A stretch of DNA of 46,744 bases, from positions 1 through 46,744 of the forward strand of contig NZ_JANKOF010000031.1 in assembly GCF_024655565.1 (NCBI RefSeq). The letters run 5' to 3'. The notes below the pieces were generated by a model. The model was not told the origin of the DNA and ran no database searches. It was given only the letters and a program-made list of their open reading frames with translations. The translations under genes were made by a program, and so were the position numbers. Each line of letters opens with the position of its first letter. Positions within the stretch are counted from its first letter, which is position 1. The DNA comes from Nitratireductor sp. ZSWI3. Its GTDB lineage: Bacteria > Pseudomonadota > Alphaproteobacteria > Rhizobiales > Rhizobiaceae. Shown piece after piece: positions 36,280 through 43,087 of the stretch.

Positions 36280-36343
36280 CGTGGCCTTCCGTTGTCACCC
36301 GCTCGAGTTTCGAACGCCTCACGCGAACCGCATGCGGCACAAG

Positions 36344-36370
36344 GCCTGGCCGTCTGGCCGGGGCGTTTTT
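36344..36370 (+). terminator. Possible plus-strand terminator antisense to the cysS leader
   Basis: GCCTGGCC (36344-36351) can pair with GGCCGGGGC (36356-36364) with one bulged G and one wobble pair, around a GTCT loop, and is followed by GTTTTT. On the plus strand this looks like an intrinsic terminator, but no plus-strand gene lies just upstream. Confidence 0.3.
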
Positions 36371-36416
36371 CTCGTCGTGTGCGAAGGGCGAAAACGTCCG
36401 GACCAGCGGTGAGGCG

Positions 36417-36461
36417 CTAGCCGATAATGCAAATGCCGATAATGGCGCAAAGCGTTTTCAT
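36417..36461 (-). CDS. Candidate 14-residue leader peptide before cysS
   Basis: On the minus strand a frame encodes MKTLCAIIGICIIG, with two cysteines and strong hydrophobicity, and ends 137 bases before cysS. AAGGA lies six bases before its ATG. However, the predicted promoter at 36470-36498 would start transcription almost at this ATG, so the peptide might be leaderless or the frame might be fortuitous. A ten-base direct repeat (GCCGATAATG, plus strand) encodes the repeated IIG. Confidence 0.35.
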   Translation of the reverse strand: MKTLCAIIGICIIG

Positions 36462-36469
36462 GGCTGTCC

Positions 36470-36498
36470 TTATCGCCGCCCGCGTCACAACCGTCAAG
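36470..36498 (-). promoter_or_regulatory. Promoter of cysS
   Basis: Read on the minus strand, CTTGAC (36493-36498) is followed after exactly 17 bases by CGATAA (36470-36475). This is very close to the rhizobial vegetative consensus (CTTGAC-17-CTATAT). It would produce a cysS transcript with a leader of about 180 bases. Confidence 0.6.
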
Positions 36499-36718
36499 AC
36501 AAAATGCTGACCGCTCAAAAAGGCTGGGGATGGCGCGATACCGCGCTCGTGCACGCCAAAAGAGGTATTGCCGGCAGGGTGGATGTGAAGGAAATGTTAA
36601 GGCTGGCAGAGCAATTTTAACGGGCATGTCTCGCCGCGGGGGCGCACCGCCAAGATTTTGTCAGATTCGCTCCCCATCTGCCCGGAAGAGACGACAACGC
36701 GGAAGCAAGGATCAGATG
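36499..36718. other. Intergenic region between the cysS promoter and the 56-residue gene
   Basis: This is the plus-strand-gene side of the 439-base divergent gap. I see no convincing promoter for the small gene and no other coding sequence. An A/T-rich segment around 36590-36620 (GTTAAGG and TTTTAACGGG) is the most promoter-like part. Confidence 0.35.
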
Positions 36719-36889
36719 ATGGCCCGCGAAGCAACGAAATCCGCAGAGCAAGCACCGGACAAGGAAGAGCCTCTGGTCAGCCAGTATCACGCGGTTGGAC
36801 CGGCGGCAGTCGCTGCCGCTTTGCAGTGCAAAGGCGAAAAGCCGGCGCCGGCGCCTCGGCCGAGCCCCTACACGACCCAGACCGACTGA
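36719..36889 (+). CDS. Small conserved-type hypothetical protein, 56 residues
   Basis: The protein has a charged N-terminal third (MAREATKSAEQAPDKEEPL), a short alanine-rich helix (YHAVGPAAVAAALQC) and a proline-rich tail (PAPAPRPSPYTTQTD). AAGGA at 36707-36711 fits the second of two in-frame ATGs (36716 and 36719). It has no signal peptide or long membrane segment. I do not know its function. A seven-pair hairpin begins right after the stop codon. Confidence 0.6.
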   Translation: MAREATKSAEQAPDKEEPLVSQYHAVGPAAVAAALQCKGEKPAPAPRPSPYTTQTD

Positions 36890-36909
36890 GGTCTTTTCCG
36901 GCAAAGACC
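36890..36909 (+). terminator. Stem-loop directly after the 56-residue gene
   Basis: GGTCTTT (36890-36896) and AAAGACC (36903-36909) pair around TCCGGC, beginning at the first base after the stop codon. There is no T tract after it, so it may be a weak terminator or a 3'-end stabiliser. Confidence 0.4.
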
Positions 36910-37084
36910 GGAACGCGTCAAAGGGGCAGTCGTTTTTCGATCGCATTGGCGAGACGGGCACCGTGTGCACTTTTTGGCGCTGCGATGCGCCGGCGGCATC
37001 GAATGATGCGGAATTTTCGCTTGGACGGCGCGCGGCCGACATGACATGTGTCTGGCCGACAAGGCAGCCCAGAAAGTCCGCGCC

Positions 37085-38368
37085 ATGAGGAACGACCCGC
37101 TCTCCCACGGTCTTTGGGAGAAGACCGCCCCGCCCGCCCCCACGACATCGCCGCTCCACGGCGAGAACAGCACGGACGTCGCCATCGTCGGCGGCGGCTA
37201 CACGGGCCTGTCGGCGGCCCTGCATCTGGCAGAAGCCGGCGTTTCCGTGACGCTTCTGGAGGCCGAGGAGATGGGCTTCGGCGGCTCCGGGCGCAATGTC
37301 GGCCTGGTCAATGCCGGCATGTGGGTGATGCCCGACGACCTGCCGGCGATCCTCGGCGCGGCGCATGGCGAGCGGCTTCTCACCCTCCTCGGCGAAGCGC
37401 CGAGCGTCGTCTTCGACCTCGTCAGGCGGCACGGCATCGAATGCGAGGCCGAGCATCGGGGCACGCTCCATTGCGCGGTGGGCGCCGCCGGCGCCAGGCA
37501 GCTCGAAGAGCGCGCCCGGCAATGGGCAGCGCGCGGCGCGCCGGTGCGCCTGCTCGATGCGGCCGAGACCGCCGCGAAGCTCGGCACCGCCGCCTACACC
37601 GCCTCGCTGCTCGACGAGCGGGCCGGCACCATCCAGCCGCTCGGCTATGCGCGCGGCCTCGCCGCGGCGGCGATCAAGGCCGGCGCGCGGCTTCACAGCG
37701 GCTCGCGTGTCACGCGCGCCGAGGAGACCGGCGGTGGCTGGCGCATCTTCACCGGGACCGGATCGCTCACCGCTTCGACCGTCATCGTCGCCACCAACGC
37801 CTATACCAGTTCGCCGTGGCGCCAGGTGCGCGAGGAGCTCGTCCACCTGCCCTATTTCAATTTCGCCACGCCTCCGCTTCCGGACGCCGTGCGCAGACGC
37901 ATCCTGCCGGAACGGCAGGGTGCCTGGGACACCAGGCAGATCCTCACCTCGTTCCGCTGGGACCGTAGCGGGCGCTTCATCTTCGGCAGCGTCGGCGCGC
38001 TGAAGGGAGCGGGGCTCGCCATCCACCGCGCCTGGGCCGAGCGTGCCATGGCGCGCCTCTTCCCGGACTTGAAGGGAGCCGGCTTCGAGGCCGGCTGGTA
38101 CGGGCAGATCGGCATGACGGACAACCATCTGCCGAAGTTCCACCGCTTCGGCCGCAACGCCTTCGGCTTCTCCGGCTACAACGGGCGCGGCATCGGCCCC
38201 GGCACCGTGTTCGGCCAGGCGCTGGCCAGGCTCGCGATGGGCTCGCTCTCGGAAGCCGAATTGCCCCTTCCCGTCACCGAGGCGGTGGCGCAGCCCCTGA
38301 GGGCCGCACGGGAAGGATTTTACCGCTTCGGCGCCGAGGCCGCGCATCTGGCACGCATCATTGTTTGA
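37085..38368 (+). CDS. FAD-dependent amino acid / amine oxidoreductase (DadA/OrdL-like)
   Basis: The 427-residue protein is a DAO-family flavoenzyme resembling gamma-glutamylputrescine oxidase and D-amino-acid dehydrogenase relatives. The FAD-binding block DVAIVGGGYTGLSAALHLAE is at residues 31-50. Further family features are GGSGRNVGLVNAG and the C-terminal FSGYNGRGIGPGTVFG. The frame is open 13 codons upstream, but the ATG at 37085 gives the usual MRNDPLSHGLWE start. The substrate cannot be assigned; no polyamine genes are nearby. Confidence 0.85.
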   Translation: MRNDPLSHGLWEKTAPPAPTTSPLHGENSTDVAIVGGGYTGLSAALHLAEAGVSVTLLEAEEMGFGGSGRNVGLVNAGMWVMPDDLPAILGAAHGERLLTLLGEAPSVVFDLVRRHGIECEAEHRGTLHCAVGAAGARQLEERARQWAARGAPVRLLDAAETAAKLGTAAYTASLLDERAGTIQPLGYARGLAAAAIKAGARLHSGSRVTRAEETGGGWRIFTGTGSLTASTVIVATNAYTSSPWRQVREELVHLPYFNFATPPLPDAVRRRILPERQGAWDTRQILTSFRWDRSGRFIFGSVGALKGAGLAIHRAWAERAMARLFPDLKGAGFEAGWYGQIGMTDNHLPKFHRFGRNAFGFSGYNGRGIGPGTVFGQALARLAMGSLSEAELPLPVTEAVAQPLRAAREGFYRFGAEAAHLARIIV

Positions 38369-38391
38369 GGGTGGCCGGGCCTTTGACACGG

Positions 38392-38437
38392 CGCATCGCG
38401 CTTTCCGAAAATCGATCCCGATTTTCGGGCCGATGCG
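38392..38437. repeat. Cruciform-type inverted repeat between convergent genes
   Basis: An inner perfect hairpin (CCGAAAATCG 38405-38414, loop ATCC, CGATTTTCGG 38419-38428) is enclosed by an outer pair CGCATCG (38392-38398) and CGATGCG (38431-38437). It ends one base before the stop codon of the minus-strand SRAP gene. It may end both converging transcripts, and resembles dispersed rhizobial extragenic repeats. Confidence 0.7.
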
Positions 38438-39193
38438 TCAGAAAAGCGTCAGTTGATCGTCGTCCTTTTGCGGCTTCTCGCCGGGGACGGCCGCCGCCGG
38501 CCCCTCCGCACGCTCCTGAAGCTCGGGGCCGACATTCGCCACCTTGTTGACCTTGTCGGAGACGGGCACGGCCTCGAAGAAGCCGGGCTCGGCCGGCCGC
38601 AGCAGATCCGCCACGTCGCGCGGCTCCTGATTGAGGCAATCGAGCCAGCGGGCGAAATCCTGCGGGTCGATCACCACCGGCATGCGGTGGTGGATGCCGC
38701 GCAGGTCCTCATTGGCCTCGGTGGTCAGGATCGCTCCGGTGTCGAGCTCGGTTCCGCCGGGTTCCGACCAGCTTTCCATCAGCCCGGCGAAGGCGATCGG
38801 CCCGCCATGCCGCGGCCGCACCCAATAGGGCTCGGCGCGCTTCGTGCCGACGCGCCGCCATTCGTAGAAGCCGCTCGCCGGCACAAGGGCGCGGCGATGG
38901 CGCATGGCGGCCTTGAAGGAAGCCTTTTCGGCGGCCGTCTCCGAGCGGGCGTTGAAGAGGAGCGGCAGGTCAGCCGGGTTCTTGGCCCAGGAGGGGATCA
39001 GCCCCCAGCGCACCAGCATCGCCCGCCGGTCGGGCAGGTTGGAGCCCGGCGCCCGTGAAGGGCCGGCGAGCGCCATCAGGATGGGCTGCGTCGGCGCGAT
39101 GTTGTAGCGCGGCGGAAACGGGTCGAGCTCCATCACGGCCAGCATCGACTTGACCGCATCGGGCGTGGCCGCCAGGGCGAAGCGTCCGCACAT
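38438..39193 (-). CDS. yedK: SOS response-associated peptidase (SRAP, YedK/HMCES family)
   Basis: SRAP proteins form a covalent thiazolidine link with abasic sites in single-stranded DNA and so protect them. The 251-residue protein starts MCGRFAL, where C2 becomes the reactive N-terminal cysteine after Met removal. It has N31 in RYNIAPTQP, the DNA-binding WGLIPSWAKNP, NARSETAAEKASFK and the catalytic histidine region HHRMPVVIDP. No LexA box is obvious in the 140-base divergent gap before the Nudix gene. Confidence 0.93.
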   Translation of the reverse strand: MCGRFALAATPDAVKSMLAVMELDPFPPRYNIAPTQPILMALAGPSRAPGSNLPDRRAMLVRWGLIPSWAKNPADLPLLFNARSETAAEKASFKAAMRHRRALVPASGFYEWRRVGTKRAEPYWVRPRHGGPIAFAGLMESWSEPGGTELDTGAILTTEANEDLRGIHHRMPVVIDPQDFARWLDCLNQEPRDVADLLRPAEPGFFEAVPVSDKVNKVANVGPELQERAEGPAAAVPGEKPQKDDDQLTLF

Positions 39194-39333
39194 GGGTTAT
39201 GTCCGCCCCATCCGCCCCGGAGCGATGCGCCGATCGGCGAACCTTCTTTGCATGATCACTGCCTCGGGTTAAGAGATTGTCGGTATGCGCCAGACTGTTG
39301 GCGATCAGGTCGAAGGTTGCAAGGTCCCGCCCC

Positions 39334-39741
39334 ATGAAACCGGAGGAAATCCGCGCCGTTTCCGCCGTCGTCCTGCATGATGGCCGCTTTCTCCTGGTGC
39401 GGCGCGGCCGCCCGCCGGCCGAGGGGTTCTATGCCTTTCCCGGCGGCCGCATCGAGGAAGGGGAGACGGCCGAGCAGGCCGTCATCCGCGAAGTGCGCGA
39501 GGAAACGGGGCTCGTCGCCTCGAGCCCGCGCCTTTTGCGCGAGATCAGCCTGCCGGTCCCGGAGAAGGATATGATCTTCCGCCTGAGCGTCTTTCGCGCC
39601 ACCGTCAGAAGCGGCGAGCCGACCGCTGGCGACGACGCCAGCGAGGCCGGCTGGTTCGCGCTCGAACAGATCCGGCTGTTGCCGATTACCAACAGCACGC
39701 TCGATATCGTCGAGGAATTGAGCATGGCCGGGTCTCGATGA
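39334..39741 (+). CDS. Nudix hydrolase
   Basis: The 135-residue protein has a complete Nudix box (GGRIEEGETAEQAVIREVRE followed by ETG), which binds the metal and hydrolyses a nucleoside diphosphate linked to another group. The substrate is unknown. The frame is open 19 codons upstream; the ATG at 39334 is chosen because the domain starts there. Its end overlaps an ATG of the next frame (ATGATG). Confidence 0.88.
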   Translation: MKPEEIRAVSAVVLHDGRFLLVRRGRPPAEGFYAFPGGRIEEGETAEQAVIREVREETGLVASSPRLLREISLPVPEKDMIFRLSVFRATVRSGEPTAGDDASEAGWFALEQIRLLPITNSTLDIVEELSMAGSR

Positions 39742-39854
39742 TGCCTGGTGCCCGTATCGTTCTCATTGTTGCCACTTTCTTCGCGCGAAGCGGGTATGCT
39801 TTCGCCTTGCAGGGCAAGCATGCGACAGGAGATACGGCGGGGAGACGACACGGC

Positions 39855-40220
39855 ATGAACCGGGGATCTGCGATCGCGCTTTTGCTGCTCCTTTTGGCGG
39901 CAACCCCGGCTCGCGCTCAGGAGGCGACCTACGAACAGCCGCTGCTGCGGCTTGCCGAGATCCTTGGCGCCGTCCACTATCTGCGCAATCTGTGCGGGGA
40001 AGAGTCGGACGACTGGCGGGGTAGGATGCAGGAGTTGCTGCAGACCGAGGCGCCCTCGCCGGCGCGGCGCGAGAAGCTCGTCGCGAGCTTCAACCGCGGC
40101 TACCGTGCCTTTGCCGGCACCTACGCAACCTGCACCGCGCAGGCGCGCAGCGCGGTCGAGAACTACATGAAGGAGGGGGCGAGCCTCTCCAGGGACATCG
40201 CCCAGAGATACGGGAACTGA
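39855..40220 (+). CDS. TIGR02301 family periplasmic protein of unknown function
   Basis: The 121-residue protein has a clean signal peptide (MNRGSAIALLLLLLAATPARAQ) and a small helical domain with two cysteines (YLRNLCGEESDDW and YATCTAQARS). It matches my memory of the TIGR02301 family, found in alphaproteobacteria and of unknown function. The frame is open to 39738, where an ATG overlaps the Nudix stop. I prefer 39855 because it begins the signal peptide and has GGGGAG about ten bases before it. Confidence 0.75.
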   Translation: MNRGSAIALLLLLLAATPARAQEATYEQPLLRLAEILGAVHYLRNLCGEESDDWRGRMQELLQTEAPSPARREKLVASFNRGYRAFAGTYATCTAQARSAVENYMKEGASLSRDIAQRYGN

Positions 40221-40232
40221 AGCGAGATCTTG

Positions 40233-41042
40233 ATGCGGCAACTCACAGGTTCAACCGGCGCCGACCGTGCCTCGCACGGGGCGCGCCTCAAGCCTCTTTC
40301 AGCGAGCATCGCGGCGCTCGGCCTCGTGTTACTCATGAGCGGCCACGGGCTGGCGCTCAGCCAGTTGCAGGAGAGCCCGACGCCGGCCGGCGACGAGGCC
40401 CCGGACGACGACATCGAGCGGGTGCCGCTGCCGGCACCGGTTGAGGCGCCGGGGACACCGGAGGAGGCCGCACCCGACGAGCCGACCGACGGCGAGGCGC
40501 CGGAGGAAGCCGAGCCCGGCGAGACGGAGCCCGAGCGCGACGTGGTGCGCCCGCAGACGGACATGGACAAGCCGCTGCCCGAGATCTTCTACGATCTCGA
40601 AACGCTGCCCGAGCCCGTGCGCCGCATGCACCGGCTCATCGTCGAAGCCTGCAAGAGCGGCGACATCGAGACGCTGCGCCCGCTGGTCGGCACCGGCGAA
40701 GGGGCGACGCAACTGTCGCTGGGCGGCCTCGAGGGCGATCCGCTGCAGTTCCTGCGCGAGCTTTCCGGCGACAGCGAGGGCCAGGAGATCCTGGCCATCC
40801 TGCTCGAGGTGCTGCAGGCCGGCTATGTCCATCTCGACGCCGGCATGCCATCCGAGATGTATGTCTGGCCCTATTTCTTTGCCATCCCGCTCGACAGCCT
40901 CGACAAGCCGCAGCGTGTGGAACTGTTCACGCTGGTGACGGCGGGCGACTACGAGGAGATGAAGAATTTCGGCGCCTACATCTTCTATCGCGTCGGCATC
41001 ACGCCCGAGGGCCGCTGGGCTTTCTTCGTTGCCGGAGATTGA
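40233..41042 (+). CDS. Conserved hypothetical secreted or anchored protein
   Basis: The 269-residue protein has a hydrophobic signal or anchor at about residues 25-42 (ASIAALGLVLLMSGHGLALS). An acidic Pro/Glu-rich linker follows to about residue 108, then a compact domain of about 160 residues (PLPEIFYDLETLPEPVRRMH, ending GITPEGRWAFFVAGD). The start may be ATG 40233 or TTG 40230. I do not recognise the domain. It follows the TIGR02301-family gene by 12 bases and is probably in the same operon. Confidence 0.7.
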   Translation: MRQLTGSTGADRASHGARLKPLSASIAALGLVLLMSGHGLALSQLQESPTPAGDEAPDDDIERVPLPAPVEAPGTPEEAAPDEPTDGEAPEEAEPGETEPERDVVRPQTDMDKPLPEIFYDLETLPEPVRRMHRLIVEACKSGDIETLRPLVGTGEGATQLSLGGLEGDPLQFLRELSGDSEGQEILAILLEVLQAGYVHLDAGMPSEMYVWPYFFAIPLDSLDKPQRVELFTLVTAGDYEEMKNFGAYIFYRVGITPEGRWAFFVAGD

Positions 41043-41096
41043 GCCGGGTTGCATCTGCAGCGGCATTTCCCATATGCGGCTGAGGGAGGACTTCCG

Positions 41097-41522
41097 ATGA
41101 CCCAGTCCACGGCCAACCTGCAACGCTCGCAGAACGCCGCTTTTGTCGGTTTTGAGGCGTCGCCCCGGCGCGGCCGCCTCGTCCGCCGGGTGATCCTGTT
41201 CCAGATCAAGCTGATGGCCGACGGGTTTCGCGATCTGGTCATGAGTCCCCTCTCCATCGCTGCCGGCATCCTTGGCCTCCTGTCGCCGCGCGGCAGGGCC
41301 GATGTCTATTTCGACCGGCTGATGCGGTTCGGTCGCGATACCGATCACTGGATCAATCTGTTCGACCACCGCTCTGCCCGCGACGGCGAGCGTGCACCAT
41401 CTCTCGACCGGGTGGCCGACGAGATCGAGGCCGCCATTCGCCGCGATTATCAACGGGGCGGCCTCAGCGCCCGCGGTGCCGAGGCCTTGGCGGAGGTGGC
41501 GATGCGGCTGAGACGCTCCTGA
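41097..41522 (+). CDS. Conserved hypothetical protein with one hydrophobic segment
   Basis: The 141-residue basic protein has one moderately hydrophobic stretch at about residues 49-63 (MSPLSIAAGILGLLS) and an amphipathic C-terminal region. GAGGGAGGA ends six bases before the ATG, one of the best ribosome-binding sites in the window, which fixes the start at 41097. I do not recognise it. It lies between the preceding unknown and ygfZ on the same strand. Confidence 0.7.
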   Translation: MTQSTANLQRSQNAAFVGFEASPRRGRLVRRVILFQIKLMADGFRDLVMSPLSIAAGILGLLSPRGRADVYFDRLMRFGRDTDHWINLFDHRSARDGERAPSLDRVADEIEAAIRRDYQRGGLSARGAEALAEVAMRLRRS

Positions 41523-41600
41523 CAGGGAGCGGCTTGCCCCGCACGGCAAAGCATCCTAGCTAGGCTTCAGCAGCCCCCATCGACGCTTTGCGGATTGACC

Positions 41601-42458
41601 ATGCCCACCTGCCATCTCGACCATCGCGCCATCCTCCGCGTCAGCGGCCCCGAAGCCGAGCATTTTCTGCAGAACATCGTCACGACCGATCTTGCCGGGC
41701 TCGCCACCGGCGAGGCACTGCCCGGCGCATTGCTGACACCGCAGGGCAAGATCCTCTTCGATTTCCTCGTTTCGCGGGCCGGACCGGAGACCTTCCGGCT
41801 GGATTGCCGGGCCGACATCGCAGCCGATTTCATGCGCCGGCTGATGCTCTACCGGCTTCGGGCGAAAGTGGAGATATCGCAGGAAGATCAGCCTGTTGTA
41901 GCGGTTTCGTGGGGCAGTGATTCAGCGGCGCCGGAAGCAGACTGGAGCGTTGCCGACCGGCGATTTCCCGAACAGCTGTCCGTCACGCGCCATTACGACG
42001 ACACCCCGCCGGCGACCGTTGGGCATGCGGCCTGGGTGGCCCTGCGGATCGCCAATGCCGTTGCCGAGAGCGGCAGCGATTTCGCCCTCGGCGATGCCTT
42101 TCCGCATGACGTGCTCTACGATCAGAACGGCGGTGTCGGCCTGCGCAAGGGATGCTATGTCGGCCAGGAGGTCGTCTCGCGCATGCAGCATCGCGGCACG
42201 GCGCGGCGGCGGCTTCTGATCGCCACGGCGACCGCCGCCCTTCCGGCGACGGGCACGGAGCTGACGGTGGACGGCCGCACACTCGGGGCGCTCGGCTCGG
42301 TGGAGGGTGCCACGGGCCTGGCGATCGCCCGCATCGACCGGGTCAAGGACGCCATGGATGCCGGCAAGCCGATCCTGGCGGGTGAGGTGGAGGTCGCCCT
42401 CGCCATTCCCGGCTGGGCGCGCTTCGCCTTCCCGGAGAGCGGCGGAGACGAGGCCTGA
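41601..42458 (+). CDS. ygfZ: YgfZ-type folate-binding protein
   Basis: YgfZ is a tetrahydrofolate-binding protein that supports some Fe-S enzymes, such as MiaB. The 285-residue protein has the GcvT-like fold and the diagnostic KGCYVGQE motif with its conserved cysteine. The start may be TTG at 41595 or ATG at 41601; ATG is preferred. The stop overlaps the start of the HD gene by one base. Confidence 0.9.
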   Translation: MPTCHLDHRAILRVSGPEAEHFLQNIVTTDLAGLATGEALPGALLTPQGKILFDFLVSRAGPETFRLDCRADIAADFMRRLMLYRLRAKVEISQEDQPVVAVSWGSDSAAPEADWSVADRRFPEQLSVTRHYDDTPPATVGHAAWVALRIANAVAESGSDFALGDAFPHDVLYDQNGGVGLRKGCYVGQEVVSRMQHRGTARRRLLIATATAALPATGTELTVDGRTLGALGSVEGATGLAIARIDRVKDAMDAGKPILAGEVEVALAIPGWARFAFPESGGDEA

Positions 42459-43087
42459 TGCCGCCCCGCTCCGCCGGCGAAAGCGTCGCGGCCCGCGCCT
42501 GGCAGCGCATGCTGTCCGGCCGCCGGCTCGACCTGCTCGACCCCTCGCCGCTCGACATTGAGATCAACGACATCGCGCACGGGCTGGCGCGGGTGGCCCG
42601 CTGGAACGGACAGACCGAAGGCGACCACGCCTTTTCCGTGGCGCAGCATTCGCTGATCGTCGAAGAGGTGTTCTGCGTCGTCGCGGAGGACGCCACACCC
42701 GACTGGCGGCTGGCCGCCTTGCTGCACGACGCACCGGAGTATGTGATCGGCGACATGATCTCGCCTTTCAAGGCGACGCTCGGCGACGACTACAAATCGG
42801 TCGAGAAGCGCCTGCAGCGGGCCATCCACCTGCGCTTTGCCCTCTCCCCCGAAACGCCGGACAAGCTCCGCAAGGCGATCAAGCGCGCCGACCGGGTGGC
42901 GGCCTTCTACGAGGCGACGCGGCTGGCCGGTTTCGACGAAGCGGAGGCGGCGCGCTTCTTCGGCCGCCCGCGTGGAGTGCCGCCGGAAGCGCTAAGCCTT
43001 GCCCCGCAACCGCCCAAACAGGCGCAGAAAGCGTTCCTCACCCGCTTCGCGGCCATCGAGAGGCTACGCGGCAACCGGCCCGGCTGA
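42458..43087 (+). CDS. HD domain phosphohydrolase (YfbR-like)
   Basis: The 209-residue protein carries the metal-binding HD pattern: histidine in VAQHSLIVEE, the HD pair in LLHDAPEYVIGD, and a late aspartate in IKRADRVAAF. It resembles YfbR-like 5'-deoxynucleotidases, but its substrate is not established. It overlaps ygfZ by one base. It ends immediately beside the stop codon of the convergent RLAN-ATP-grasp gene, with no gap. Confidence 0.83.
   Translation: MPPRSAGESVAARAWQRMLSGRRLDLLDPSPLDIEINDIAHGLARVARWNGQTEGDHAFSVAQHSLIVEEVFCVVAEDATPDWRLAALLHDAPEYVIGDMISPFKATLGDDYKSVEKRLQRAIHLRFALSPETPDKLRKAIKRADRVAAFYEATRLAGFDEAEAARFFGRPRGVPPEALSLAPQPPKQAQKAFLTRFAAIERLRGNRPG

Noticed and set aside
36530-36718. 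Upstream extension of the 56-residue gene to an ATG at 36530
   Set aside because: The added 63 residues are Arg-rich and without features, while AAGGA at 36707 marks the later start.
39738-39854. Earlier start (39738) for the TIGR02301-family gene
   Set aside because: It would put 39 extra residues before a normal signal peptide; the later ATG gives a clean export signal. The overlap with the Nudix stop keeps the alternative alive but less likely.
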